NCBI GenBank assembly: GCA_947478805.1
Contig: CANJXQ010000013.1
Location: forward strand, 1-50,729
From: Betaproteobacteria bacterium
Lineage (GTDB): Bacteria > Pseudomonadota > Gammaproteobacteria > Burkholderiales > SG8-39
Reading direction: 5' to 3'
DNA length: 50,729 nucleotides
Shown: piece after piece, positions 35,113 through 44,044 of the stretch
Layout: the number at the start of each line of letters is the position of its first letter
Position numbering within the stretch: position 1 is the stretch's first letter
Program-made: the position numbers and the translations under genes
The notes under the pieces: model-generated
Told to the model about the DNA's origin: nothing
Databases searched by the model: none
What the model saw: the letters and a program-made list of their open reading frames with translations, nothing else

Positions 35113-36306
35113 TCAGCCTGGAGCATCCGGGAAATTCATGGCGGGCGCGGGAACCTTCGTGACTGCCTCCAGCGCTTTTGCCAAACGCGCCCTGAATGCG
35201 TCATGCGAGAACTGCGCCAAATGTCCGGCAGCGCGCCTCGGCTCAGGTCGCATCGCGCCGTCCAGCAGACGCTCGAGCAGCGCTTCGAAGCTGCGGCCCC
35301 GGTCCAGACGCGGATCCTCGAACAGGAATCCGGTGACCCCGTCTTCGACGCTCTCCGTGAAGGGCGGCGCGCGCACGGCCAAGACAGGCGTATTGCAGCA
35401 TTGCGCCTCGATAAGGTTGAGACCCAGTGCTTCCTTTTCCGGCAGTCCCGACAGCACATAGTCCAGCATCGGATAGAGTCGAGCGACATCGTCCTGCTGC
35501 CCCCACAACCGCACCTGCCGGCGCATTGGAACGAGCGCCCGTTTCAGGTCACGGACCGAGGCATAGCCGCCGCTGCCGAATATTTCCAGACTGACCGAGG
35601 GATGGCGCGCCAGTACCGGCGACAGAATCGAAAACATCAACGGAAACTGCTTGATCGGGGTGATCCTGGAAACGAGGCCCAGCGTCAGCCCAGGCCGGCG
35701 GACGAACGCGCCGGCAGAGCCTGCCCGCGTGAATGGCACACCCAGGGACTCCAGTGAGCCCAGCACCCGGTCGCGAAATTTTCTCCTGTCCCAGTCGTAC
35801 GGGCTCTTGGCCATGATCGACTCCTGAGGCCGACCAAGCGACATGCGGGGGGCAAGGTCCGCAACGCCGTACAAGGGTTCCGAATGAACATTTTTCAATC
35901 CGCGCGCGATGGCGCTGGCAATCACATGCCTGGAGACTGCAAACAGCCGGCGGTAATGTGGCAGGCCGGCGGGAAACCGATCGTATAGTGGCATGTGCAG
36001 CATGCCGGTCAGGAGGGTTCGCGACGCAAGACGGGTCGCGACGTCGACCGGCAAGGCTGAGTGCGTGATTACCAGCGCCCCCGCCTGTGTGATGCCGGCC
36101 TCGACATCGGCGAGCGTTCGGACCGGCACCCACGTCACCCCCGCTGGAATGAGCGACGACCAGAACGGCGCATCGGCATGCACGAACAGTACGACCGTGT
36201 AGCCCAATTCGTGCAATGCCGCAGTCTGAAAACGAGTGAAGATTTCACCGCCGCCCAGGCTGAGTTGAAGGTTGATCTGGTAGCAGATGCGATTTTCAGT
36301 TGCCAT
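35113..36306 (-). CDS. Glycosyltransferase, GT4-like
   Basis: 397 residues from the ATG at 36306 (MATENRICYQINLQLSLGGGEIFTRFQTAALHELGY); the longer open frame would lie inside the upstream gene. The start overlaps that gene by 11 nt. The GGGE motif near residue 20 and the C-terminal LTLGLVSRITPIKQFPLMFSIL, LEIFGSGGYASVRDLKRAL, YVLSGLPEKEALGLNLIEAQCCNTPVLAV support a GT-B retaining enzyme. The E-x7-E is EALGLNLIEAQ. An unusually long linker separates the two halves. Donor and acceptor unknown. Confidence 0.85.
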   Translation of the reverse strand: MATENRICYQINLQLSLGGGEIFTRFQTAALHELGYTVVLFVHADAPFWSSLIPAGVTWVPVRTLADVEAGITQAGALVITHSALPVDVATRLASRTLLTGMLHMPLYDRFPAGLPHYRRLFAVSRHVIASAIARGLKNVHSEPLYGVADLAPRMSLGRPQESIMAKSPYDWDRRKFRDRVLGSLESLGVPFTRAGSAGAFVRRPGLTLGLVSRITPIKQFPLMFSILSPVLARHPSVSLEIFGSGGYASVRDLKRALVPMRRQVRLWGQQDDVARLYPMLDYVLSGLPEKEALGLNLIEAQCCNTPVLAVRAPPFTESVEDGVTGFLFEDPRLDRGRSFEALLERLLDGAMRPEPRRAAGHLAQFSHDAFRARLAKALEAVTKVPAPAMNFPDAPG

Positions 36307-37555
36307 CGCGTCCAGCGGCCACTTGTGAGGCTTGGGCGCGCCGCAAATTGTGCACCAGCATTGCCTCAAACTCGCCGGCGGTCCGGGCCAGCCCCAGCTC
36401 TTCCCGGGTGCGAGTCGCCACCCCCAGCGGCCCCGCCGGCCCCGGGCCCAGGCGCAGTCCTTGCGCGATCGCGGATGCAAAGCGTTCGGGATCGCGTCCT
36501 TCGACGATCAGGGCCGCACCGATCTTGCCCAGCCAATATCCACATCCGACGAGGTCGGTCATGACCGTGCGCGTCCCCGTCAGCGCGGCCTCCACCGCCG
36601 AGTAGTTGAACGTGTCGATATAGGAAGGCACCAGGTGCAGGTCCGCCGCGGCATAGTAGCGCTTGACATCGCCGGGAGGGATGTTGCCCGCGAAAACCAC
36701 AGAAGCAAGAATTCCAGATTCAGTGGCAATACGTTCCAGAAATGCGCGATAACTGCCCACGCCTTCGACGATGCGGTCGCCGCCACAGATAATGAGCCGA
36801 ATCCGCGCGCGCTCGCGATGGGCGATCGCAATGGCGCGCAGGGCAAGGTCCAGCCCTTTGAACGGCGTCAGGCGACAGGCCGCCACCAGCAATTCACAGT
36901 CGTCTGGCAATCCATGGCGCTGCAGAATGTCGCGCCGACTCTCGTCGCGAAAGACATCCAGGTCGCCTTCGATGCACATTCGATCGGTATAGTGCAGGGG
37001 AACGACCGTGATGGTCTCCGGGGAGATTCCGCCCCGCACCAGGACATCGCGTGTCACCCAGGAGTTGGCGCGCACACCGTCCGTGCGCCGAAGCACCCAG
37101 CGCTTTACGGGTTCGCGCCACCAACTACTCGGCTCGCCGGGGTAATCCAGCTTTACGCCCAGGAGCTCATGGTCATGAACAGTTACGACCCATCGGAACG
37201 GCATCAGATAACTCAGCAATGCCGGAAACACGCCCAACCAGTCTCCCTCGATCGCGTACACATCGCAACGCGTTTCGCGGATATAGCGATAGATGGCGTA
37301 GAGGGTGGTCATGAACCGTCGGCCGAGCAGCGGCTTCAACAACTTGTCCGGAAGCCACAACCAGGGATTGCGGCGCTCATTGTGTATCGCGATGATCTCC
37401 ACGCCGTCTTCCTGCAGGCGCGTGAACCGGGCGCTGGTGGGCACCCTGGCGTCCTCTGTATAGACGGCCACCTGATGGCCGCGCCGTACCAGCGCCTTGG
37501 CCATCTCCAGGTGCGGTGAGCGCCAAACGCTGGTCGCCACAATGCCAATTTTCAT
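36296..37555 (-). CDS. Glycosyltransferase family 4
   Basis: 419 residues from the ATG at 37555 (MKIGIVATSVWRSPHLEMAKALVRRGHQVAVYTED), 11 nt downstream of asnB. An upstream start at 37597 would overlap asnB and is less likely. GT-B features: VVTVHDHELLGVKLDYPGEPSSWWREPVKRWVLRRTDGVRANSW, VTRDVLVRGGISPETITVVPLHYTD, LLVAACRLTPFKGLDLALRAIAIA, IRLIICGGDRIVEGV, LHLVPSYIDTFNYSAVEAALTGTRTVMTD. The donor loop SYIDTFNYSAVEAA is a variant of the GT4 site. Specificity unknown. Confidence 0.88.
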   Translation of the reverse strand: MKIGIVATSVWRSPHLEMAKALVRRGHQVAVYTEDARVPTSARFTRLQEDGVEIIAIHNERRNPWLWLPDKLLKPLLGRRFMTTLYAIYRYIRETRCDVYAIEGDWLGVFPALLSYLMPFRWVVTVHDHELLGVKLDYPGEPSSWWREPVKRWVLRRTDGVRANSWVTRDVLVRGGISPETITVVPLHYTDRMCIEGDLDVFRDESRRDILQRHGLPDDCELLVAACRLTPFKGLDLALRAIAIAHRERARIRLIICGGDRIVEGVGSYRAFLERIATESGILASVVFAGNIPPGDVKRYYAAADLHLVPSYIDTFNYSAVEAALTGTRTVMTDLVGCGYWLGKIGAALIVEGRDPERFASAIAQGLRLGPGPAGPLGVATRTREELGLARTAGEFEAMLVHNLRRAQASQVAAGRDGN

Positions 37556-37566
37556 TGAATTTCCAC

Positions 37567-39462
37567 CTAGCTTGCGACCGCGAACTGCTGTTTCCACAAA
37601 GCCAGCACCAGCAATGGCCAGAGTCGATTGCCGTGATTGCCCCTTCCGGACACGTGTTCGCTGACGTAGCGATCAACCACATCCTGGCGAATCCACGGCG
37701 CCAGCGTGCGGTTTCCGACCAGCACATCGCGCATCATTTCCGACAGGTCCTCCCTGAGCCAGCGTCCTATCGGCGCCGAAAAACCCTTCTTCGGCCGGTC
37801 CATGAATCCCGGAGGAACCCAGTCACGGAATGCCTCCTTGAGGATGTGCTTGTGCCGTCCGGTTGCCGACAACTTGTAGGCTCCCGGCAAGGAAAAGGCG
37901 AATTCAACCAGTTCGTGGTCAAGGAACGGTGAGCGGCACTCCAGGGAGTTCGCCATGCTCGTCACATCCACCTTGAACAGAATGTCCTCCGGAAGGAAGG
38001 TTTCCAGATCGAGGTGCAAATACCGGTTCAGCATGTCGCCCCCCCCGGACGCACCCGCGCGGAAATGCCCCGCAAGATAGTCGGTGGTGCGCGTATTGCC
38101 GATGGCTTCCTGAAATTCCGGCGTCAGCAGCGGGCGCTTCTCCTGATCGGTGAAAAATGCGAGCAGGTGCTTGTATCTCCCGATGCCATCCATGCCCAGA
38201 ATCTGGTCGGCTCGCGTGGATGGGAACGGCGGGCGACGCTTCCCCGGCCGCATCCGATTCTCCAGTGCCACCGTCAGCCTACGCAGCTCGCGCCATGCAG
38301 GAACCAGTCCGCGCCGCGCCAGCCAGTCCATGCGGCGCATCTGGTAGAAGCGCCGGTAGCCCGCGAATGCCTCGTCACCGCCATCACCTGTCAGCGCGAC
38401 GGTTACCTGCGAGCGCGCGAAATGCGAAACGCAGTAGGTCGGCATGACGGAATTGTCCGCCAGCGGCTCGCCCAGGTGCGCGATCATCCGCGGCATGATG
38501 TCGGCGGCATCGGCCTTCACCATCATTTCATGGTGGTCTGTCCCCAGGTGCCGCGCCACCTCGCTCGCAAACGGCAGCTCGTTGAATTTCTCGTCTTCGA
38601 ACCCGATGGAAAATGTTTTCAGCGGCGACGCCCCCAGGCGCGCCATGGCCGCCACCGTGATGCTGGAATCGATGCCTCCCGACAGGAATGCGCCGAGCGG
38701 AACATCCGACACCAGCCGAATTCGGGTCGACTCCAGGACTTTCTCGCGCAGCGCTTCACAAGCATCGCCAAACGACAGGACGCTGCGACGTGCCAGGTCG
38801 ATCTCCCAGTAACGAAAGATCTTCTCTATCCGCCCGTCTTTCACGGTCATTGCATGAGCTGGCGGCAACTTGCGGATGGCGGCAAACCCGCTCATCGGTG
38901 CCGGGATGTACTGGTAGGTCAGGTAATGATCGAGGGCCTGAAAATCCGGGCTTCTCGACAACGACGAATCCAGCGCGAACAGCGCCTGGATCTCTGAGCC
39001 GAACAGGAAGGCGCCATTGGCTTGCGCGTACACCAGTGGCTTGACGCCAAGCCGGTCGCGCGCCAGCGACAGTCGGCGCTCCTGGCGATCCCAGACCGCG
39101 AATGCAAACATGCCGCGCAAGCGGATGAGACAGCGCTCAAGCCCCAGCTTCGCGAACAGCCGAAGCAGCACTTCGGTGTCCGAGTGTCCTGCGAAAGTCT
39201 CCCCTGCGCCCGCCAGTTCGGCGCGCAATTCGGGGAAATTGTAGATCTCTCCATTGAACACGATGACGTAGCGGCCATCCGGGCTCGACATCGGCTGGTG
39301 TCCGGCCTCGCTCAGGTCGATGATGGACAATCGGGCAAAACCCAGCTGCGCATCACCTTCCCGCCATGTGCCCTGGTCGTCCGGCCCGCGGTGGTGAAGG
39401 CTGGCGATGCCGGCCTCGACGCCCAGTGGACGTCCGGACAAGCCGCCTACGATGCCGCACAT
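37567..39462 (-). CDS. asnB: AsnB-type glutamine-dependent amidotransferase (copy 3)
   Basis: 631 residues from the ATG at 39462, which places the catalytic Cys at position 2 (MCGIVGG); the frame runs a further 21 codons upstream through a palindrome. The class II glutaminase domain has LHHRGPDDQGTWREG, VFNGEIYNF and HSDTEVLLRLFAKLG. The synthetase domain has GAFLSGGIDSSITVAAM (SGG near residue 257), LTGDGGDEAFAGYRRFYQM and KVDVTSMANSLECRSPFLDHE. This copy is more like exopolysaccharide AsnB proteins than the two plus-strand copies, for instance in SLECRSPFLDHELVEFAF. Probable uronic-acid amidation; it is preceded by a 124-nt gap. Confidence 0.93.
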   Translation of the reverse strand: MCGIVGGLSGRPLGVEAGIASLHHRGPDDQGTWREGDAQLGFARLSIIDLSEAGHQPMSSPDGRYVIVFNGEIYNFPELRAELAGAGETFAGHSDTEVLLRLFAKLGLERCLIRLRGMFAFAVWDRQERRLSLARDRLGVKPLVYAQANGAFLFGSEIQALFALDSSLSRSPDFQALDHYLTYQYIPAPMSGFAAIRKLPPAHAMTVKDGRIEKIFRYWEIDLARRSVLSFGDACEALREKVLESTRIRLVSDVPLGAFLSGGIDSSITVAAMARLGASPLKTFSIGFEDEKFNELPFASEVARHLGTDHHEMMVKADAADIMPRMIAHLGEPLADNSVMPTYCVSHFARSQVTVALTGDGGDEAFAGYRRFYQMRRMDWLARRGLVPAWRELRRLTVALENRMRPGKRRPPFPSTRADQILGMDGIGRYKHLLAFFTDQEKRPLLTPEFQEAIGNTRTTDYLAGHFRAGASGGGDMLNRYLHLDLETFLPEDILFKVDVTSMANSLECRSPFLDHELVEFAFSLPGAYKLSATGRHKHILKEAFRDWVPPGFMDRPKKGFSAPIGRWLREDLSEMMRDVLVGNRTLAPWIRQDVVDRYVSEHVSGRGNHGNRLWPLLVLALWKQQFAVAS

Positions 39463-39482
39463 GGCATCACTCTCTTGGAACC

Positions 39483-39507
39483 GGTTGCAAAATGACATTT
39501 TGCAACC
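39483..39507. repeat. Perfect palindrome, 12-bp arms with 1-nt centre
   Basis: GGTTGCAAAATG, one base, then CATTTTGCAACC. It lies 20 nt upstream of the asnB ATG (minus strand). A perfect 12-bp inverted repeat with a single central base resembles a dimeric-regulator operator more than a terminator, because neither flank is T-rich. It could also be part of the adjacent repeat element. Confidence 0.75.
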
Positions 39508-39524
39508 TCCGAGGTAGCGGAGCA

Positions 39525-39543
39525 TGAGGAGAGTATCCCCTCA
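39525..39543. repeat. Hairpin repeat element, copy A
   Basis: TGAGGAGA-GTA-TCCCCTCA: 8-nt arms with one mismatch and a 3-nt loop. Its arms match copy B at 49499-49517 at 15 of 16 positions, and both copies have a 3-nt loop of different sequence. This suggests a dispersed intergenic repeat family. A REP-like origin is possible but no transposase is in the window. Confidence 0.6.
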
Positions 39544-39586
39544 TATCGCAACAGGCTCTTGGGCTGCATTGGACCATTGAAGCTCA

Positions 39587-40696
39587 TCACTTGCCGCTCC
39601 GGATCGACAATAAAGACTCCAGCTTCGCCGCGTTGGCTGCCCAGGTAAAGTCCGACTCGGCGCGCGCTCGCGCCGCGCGCCCCATGCGTTCCATCGCACC
39701 GCTGTCCTTGCACAGGTTTGCCATCGCAACAGTCCATGCCGAAGCGTCGCCTGGCGCCAACAAACGACCGGTCACGCCCTCAACGACGATCTCCGGCAAG
39801 CCGCCATTGTTCGAGGCAAGGACCGGGAGCCCGCATGCCATCGCCTCGACCACGCTGATACCAAATGCCTCCTCGCCGACCGAGGGCTGGAGGAAGATAT
39901 CGGAATTTGATAACAATTCAGGCAGCGCTTCGTGGCGCATGGCGCCCGCAAAGTGCACGCGCCGGGACACTCCCAGCTTGTTCGCAAGTGCTGCAAGGGA
40001 GGCGCGCTCGGGCCCGTCGCCGATCACCAGGTAATGTATGTGTGCGGGGAGCGTTGCGACAGCCTCGATCACAATGCGCGTCCCCTTCCATCCCACCAGC
40101 CGCCCCACACTGACCAACAGGATGTCGTGATTCCCCACGCCGAAACGCGTTCGTACAGCGTCGTCCCGCTCACCGGGCAGAAAGGCGCCGGTATCCACGC
40201 CATTGTGGATGACGTCCACCTTGCGGCCATAGCGGGCCGCGATCTGGCGCGCGTTGTAGCCACTCGAAGACACCCAGTGCGTCACCGCATCGGCAAACCA
40301 GCGGTCGGCGGGGAAAAAATCGGTGCCGCCGGAGCGAAACAACGTCTGCGCTGTCACGCCTCGATGGCGTGCCCGCCACAAGACGGGAAAATCGAAGGGC
40401 TTGTTGATGATGATCGCATCGTATCGGGTCGCAACGAGATGCGCCATTGCGTGCCGGGCGAAAGACAGTCGTTCTGCCAGTCGACGAAACCGCACACCGA
40501 AGTCCGGCCATTCCTTTTCCGCTCGAAACGGGAACTGCACCAAGGCCACTTCGTTGTGACGGGCGGAACCGCGATTGCCGGCGACGATCGTGACCGAATG
40601 GCCGCGTCGCGCGAGCGCGCGCCCAGCCTCCCAGCAATAGGTCTCCAGCCCCCCAGCCAGGTAGGTCGCGGTGACATTGTAAAAACAGACCCGCAT
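39587..40696 (-). CDS. Glycosyltransferase family 4
   Basis: 369 residues from the ATG at 40696 (MRVCFYNVTATYLAGGLETYCWEAGRALARRGHSV), overlapping the ligase-like gene by ATGA. GT-B features: GGLETY acceptor loop near residue 16, WVSSSGYNARQIAARYGRKVDVIHNGVDTGAFLPG, ILLVSVGRLVGWKGTRIVIEAV, HYLVIGDGPERASLAALANKLGVSRRVHFAGAM, IFLQPSVGEEAFGISVVEAMACGLPVLASNNGGLPEI. The E-x7-E site is EEAFGISVVEA. A textbook GT4, probably acting on core or O-unit sugars at the inner membrane. Followed by the 124-nt hairpin gap. Confidence 0.93.
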   Translation of the reverse strand: MRVCFYNVTATYLAGGLETYCWEAGRALARRGHSVTIVAGNRGSARHNEVALVQFPFRAEKEWPDFGVRFRRLAERLSFARHAMAHLVATRYDAIIINKPFDFPVLWRARHRGVTAQTLFRSGGTDFFPADRWFADAVTHWVSSSGYNARQIAARYGRKVDVIHNGVDTGAFLPGERDDAVRTRFGVGNHDILLVSVGRLVGWKGTRIVIEAVATLPAHIHYLVIGDGPERASLAALANKLGVSRRVHFAGAMRHEALPELLSNSDIFLQPSVGEEAFGISVVEAMACGLPVLASNNGGLPEIVVEGVTGRLLAPGDASAWTVAMANLCKDSGAMERMGRAARARAESDFTWAANAAKLESLLSIRSGK

Positions 40697-41892
40697 CAGT
40701 GACCGCCGGCCTGGTCTGAGTCCCGACGCGACAGAAACCCCAACAATGCGCCGTTCAACGCCCAAAACATCAACGCGCCGTCCCTGAGGAAAAAATCATT
40801 GGTCATGTTCCTGGTGACGACGCCAATGATGAGCATGATGCCCGCAATGGCCGCCAGCCGGCTGAAGGTCTGGGGGCTATGCAGGTGTTTCCAGTACTCC
40901 CGGCAAAACGACAGGAACAGGCCCAACAGAACAAGCATCCCCGGCCACCCCATGGCAATGCCATAGGTGAGGAATACGTTATGGGGATGCCACAGCAGGG
41001 CTTCGGGACCTGACTTCGGCACCAGATCCGGATAGGCCCTTTTCATCGTTTCGCGACCAAAACCGGCTCCCAGGACGGGATGCTCCTGGATTCTCTCGAA
41101 TACGCGCCGCCAATGCTGTGGCCGATGGTCGTCGCTCAATGACTGGAGTTCCGGCGGACTTTGGCTCACCTTGATCGCATGCACCGCCAACGCGGCCGCC
41201 ACGGCAATCACGAGGCACGCTGCCACAAACACGGCCACCGCGCGACCCGTCATTGCTGCCAGCCCGGACTTTCTGACCAACAAGGCAGCCGCGACAAACT
41301 GCGCGCCGTACGCGATCCAAACAATGCGCTGTTCGCTCGCCACAACGGCGACCAGAATGACCGCGGCGGCCGTCCATCCGACCCAGCGCAGTCGATCCTC
41401 TCGCGCAAACGCCATCAACAGTGCGGGGGGAGCAACCACCGCCAGCGATGCGTAAGCCCCGACACCCGTATGGCCTCCGCCGATGTCCCAGCGCCCGATC
41501 CCGAAATAGACCACCAGCGCCCACAGCCCGATCCCCGCGGTAGCGGCGATGAAAACCCGCCCCCACAATTGCAGCGTCCCGGCATCGCGCGTGACGGCAA
41601 AGAAAGCCACGAACGCCATCATGGCGTAGCCGATCTCGTTCTTGATCTCGCCCAGGCTGTATGACACGTCGACGGCATAGCCAAGCGATCCCACCGATAG
41701 CGCAATCCAAACCAGAAGCGCCGGTTTGCCAGGAATCGATGGCGGCGCAAGTTTTCTCCAGGACAGCAGAGCCACCACAAATGCCGCGGCAAGGAAAACG
41801 AGGCGCAAGGCAACCGTGCCCGGAAATGGCAGTATGAACAGCAGCCCTGCGAAGGGCACCAGCATCAAGTACGCGCCTGTGCCCGGGCTCAT
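40696..41892 (-). CDS. O-antigen ligase/polymerase-type membrane protein (WaaL/Wzy-like)
   Basis: 398 residues from the ATG at 41892, ATGA overlap with the upstream gene. About ten to twelve hydrophobic segments (for example residues 8-45, 58-75, 88-100, 111-131, 145-162, 175-203, 217-240) surround a large polar loop at about 241-305. The loop contains RVFERIQEHPVLGAGFGRET and ends in WHPHNVFLTYGIAMGW (301-316), the Wzy_C signature shared by WaaL ligases and Wzy polymerases. Sequence alone does not separate the two. The msbA-linked position favours O-antigen ligase, but no other polymerase candidate is in the window. Confidence 0.85.
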   Translation of the reverse strand: MSPGTGAYLMLVPFAGLLFILPFPGTVALRLVFLAAAFVVALLSWRKLAPPSIPGKPALLVWIALSVGSLGYAVDVSYSLGEIKNEIGYAMMAFVAFFAVTRDAGTLQLWGRVFIAATAGIGLWALVVYFGIGRWDIGGGHTGVGAYASLAVVAPPALLMAFAREDRLRWVGWTAAAVILVAVVASEQRIVWIAYGAQFVAAALLVRKSGLAAMTGRAVAVFVAACLVIAVAAALAVHAIKVSQSPPELQSLSDDHRPQHWRRVFERIQEHPVLGAGFGRETMKRAYPDLVPKSGPEALLWHPHNVFLTYGIAMGWPGMLVLLGLFLSFCREYWKHLHSPQTFSRLAAIAGIMLIIGVVTRNMTNDFFLRDGALMFWALNGALLGFLSRRDSDQAGGH

Positions 41893-43037
41893 GCCAGCAC
41901 CTGGTCGTACAAGCGCTCGACATCGTTGGCAATGTGTCGCCAATCGAACCGGGCCTCCACCATCTCACGGGCCACCTTGGCCTGCAGATCGCGTTGCAGC
42001 GGCGCTTCCGACGCCTTGCGTATGGCGTTGCCCAGTTCTTCGGCGCTGGCGTCGCCATCGACCAGGAACGCGTTCTCGCCATCCTTCATGTACTCCGTCA
42101 TTCCGCCTTTTCGCAGCGCCATGACAGGAACATGCGCCGCCATGGCTTCGATGGCGACCATTGAAAAAGGCTCTTCGAATCGCGAGGGGATGACCAACAG
42201 GTCCGCCAATCCATACAGTCGGCCCATTTCATTCGGCAACACCGATCCCAGTACGGTGTGCGGCACGTCACGGAGCCGTTCGGCCAATTCGAGCGAAAAA
42301 TGCACCCGCTTGCTGGTGACCGGGTCGCCGGATGGCCACTCGCCCAACAGAACGAGGTGAAACCGGTCTTTTGCAAGCCCACGCAAGGCATCGACCAAGC
42401 GGTCCGCGCCCTTCTCGGGCGAGATGCGCCCCGCGTACAGGACGACAAACCAGTCAGCAGGGACCCCGAACTCGTCACGCAGACCCAGCCTCTCGTCTTC
42501 AGTCGCTCGTGTTGGGGGATAGGCGGCAATATCCACACCATTCGCCAGGGTGATGAATCGATCGGCCAATATCCGTCTCTGCCTGTACCAATCGCAGATG
42601 TAGTCACTGCACCCGACCAGGGCTGCCACGCGCGGACCGATTTCGTCATCTTTCTCGTTATGCATGTGCAGTATCACCTTCGCACCCGGCACACCCTGCA
42701 CCACCGGCAACACGAATCTTGGCGCATTGTGGATATGAACGATGGCGGGCCGGATCGATCTCGCGTAACGCATCGCGCGATCGATGTACGAATACGGATC
42801 GAGACGGGTTAGCTTGCGAAACACGCGATTGTAGGCGCGGCCCATGCGAATGCGATGGTAGTGAACGTCGCCATCGAACTCCCGGTCCAGTCGGGTCGGA
42901 TGCGGAACACTGACGACGTGGGCCTGGTATCGCGTCATACGGTGCGCAACGGCGTCGATCCACTGCTCGACGGCAGCCCCTTTTGTCGGCGGAATCGGGT
43001 GAACCTCCTGCGACATCATCAGGACACGCGGCTTCAT
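41889..43037 (-). CDS. Glycosyltransferase family 4
   Basis: 382 residues, overlaps of 4 nt (ATGA) on both sides. GT-B features: VHPIPPTKGAAVEQWIDAVAHRM acceptor loop, IVHIHNAPRFVLPVVQGVPGAKVILHMHNEKDD, FITLANGVDIAAYPPT, FVVLYAGRISPEKGADRLVDALRGL, LADLLVIPSRFEEPFSMVAIEAMAAHVPVMALRKGGMTEYM. The donor site is the E-x7-E motif in EEPFSMVAIEA. Probably an LPS core or O-unit glycosyltransferase. Sugar specificity unknown. Confidence 0.93.
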   Translation of the reverse strand: MKPRVLMMSQEVHPIPPTKGAAVEQWIDAVAHRMTRYQAHVVSVPHPTRLDREFDGDVHYHRIRMGRAYNRVFRKLTRLDPYSYIDRAMRYARSIRPAIVHIHNAPRFVLPVVQGVPGAKVILHMHNEKDDEIGPRVAALVGCSDYICDWYRQRRILADRFITLANGVDIAAYPPTRATEDERLGLRDEFGVPADWFVVLYAGRISPEKGADRLVDALRGLAKDRFHLVLLGEWPSGDPVTSKRVHFSLELAERLRDVPHTVLGSVLPNEMGRLYGLADLLVIPSRFEEPFSMVAIEAMAAHVPVMALRKGGMTEYMKDGENAFLVDGDASAEELGNAIRKASEAPLQRDLQAKVAREMVEARFDWRHIANDVERLYDQVLA

Positions 43038-44044
43038 GGTTTGATGCTCGACATCAGCAATCCAGAGGCAGTCGAAAAAACGGCATCGACTTCTATACCT
43101 TCCATGCCCGCATCAACGGATCCTTCCAGCGTGATGCAGCGTGGATTGTCCAGCGGCATGAGGTTCCTGCCCGGGTACCGAGGGTGATACAGCGCAACCA
43201 TCGGGATTCCCAGGGCGCCCGCAATATGCGTGGGGCCGGTATCGACGCCGACGTACAAGGCCAGCTCCCGCATGACCGCGGCGCTTTCGCGCAGCGCGAG
43301 CTGGCCGGCGGCGATCGTGACGCGCCCAGGCAAGGCCTTCTCGAAAGCGGACACCCTCTCCCTAGCCGCCGCGTCCCCCAGGACGATCAAATGCGCATTG
43401 GGCATTGCAGCACACAGGCGGCGCGCAAGTTCCAAGAACCGCTCCATGGGCCAATCACGATGCGCCTTGGTCGGGAAGCTGAAAGGTTGCAATCCGACGA
43501 GGAGGGACCCATTCTTTGATCCCTGTTGCGCAATCCATCGCCGAGCGTGGCGCCTTTCATCCTCGGTAACACGGTATGCAAGTCGAACATCGCGCACTTC
43601 CACCGACGCCGCCTCCACCAGCAACGCACGCTCGCGAACGGCGTGGAGCGATGCGTCTTCCGGCACCGGCACGCGCAGCACCTGCCCCTTGATTGGTCGA
43701 AAAACCGGGTGATCAAAGACGACGCTTCGATCCGCCACCCGCAAGCAGTACCGCAGCAACGAAGGCTCAGCACCCCAGCAGATCGCCACATCGTGGCGTT
43801 TCCTGACAATCACGGAACGGAACCAGGCCGAGTTTTTTGTAATGGGTGCCAGTTCATCGATGAAATCCAGATGGCGCAGCACATCCATGCGTTGCGGATG
43901 GGCAAGCACAGACAGGTGCGCGCATGCAGCCCGCAGCGCGCGCAATGCCGGGGTCACCAACAGCGTATCGCCAATCCTGGACACGATGACCGCGCATACG
44001 CTCGCGCCCGCGTGAATGCGGATTGGGTCGATCGAGGTGCTCAT
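43034..44044 (-). CDS. Glycosyltransferase family 9 (heptosyltransferase-like)
   Basis: 336 residues, ATGA overlap with both neighbours. AVIVSRIGDTLLVTPALRALRAACAHLSVLAHPQR is the GT9 N-terminal signature. The C-terminal domain has LVGLQPFSFPTKAHRDWPMERFLELARRL, HLIVLGDAAARERV, and LALYVGVDTGPTHIAGALGIPMVALYHPRYPGRNLMPL, with the D-T/S-G-P-T/M-H nucleotide-binding loop of heptosyltransferases. ADP-heptose is the usual donor in the family, although GT9 members in O-antigen loci may use others. Confidence 0.92.
   Translation of the reverse strand: MSTSIDPIRIHAGASVCAVIVSRIGDTLLVTPALRALRAACAHLSVLAHPQRMDVLRHLDFIDELAPITKNSAWFRSVIVRKRHDVAICWGAEPSLLRYCLRVADRSVVFDHPVFRPIKGQVLRVPVPEDASLHAVRERALLVEAASVEVRDVRLAYRVTEDERRHARRWIAQQGSKNGSLLVGLQPFSFPTKAHRDWPMERFLELARRLCAAMPNAHLIVLGDAAARERVSAFEKALPGRVTIAAGQLALRESAAVMRELALYVGVDTGPTHIAGALGIPMVALYHPRYPGRNLMPLDNPRCITLEGSVDAGMEGIEVDAVFSTASGLLMSSIKP

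Larger units (their letters stand above)
39463..39586 (-). promoter_or_regulatory. 124-nt gap with three hairpins upstream of asnB copy 3
   Basis: The longest gap inside the otherwise tightly packed minus-strand run. It contains a perfect 12-bp-arm palindrome (39483-39507), a 5-bp-arm hairpin (39507-39522) and a 19-nt near-palindrome (39525-39543). No convincing -35/-10 pair is visible on the minus strand. It may be a regulatory leader of asnB, an internal terminator or processing site in the operon, or an inserted repeat element. Confidence 0.45.

Noticed and set aside
36332..37519. Plus-strand open frame of 395 codons opposite a GT4 gene
   Set aside because: Antisense shadow without motifs; the minus-strand GT4 is clearly the coding frame.
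39483..39507. Rho-independent terminator
   Set aside because: The stem is AT-rich in its centre and neither strand has a T-run after it.
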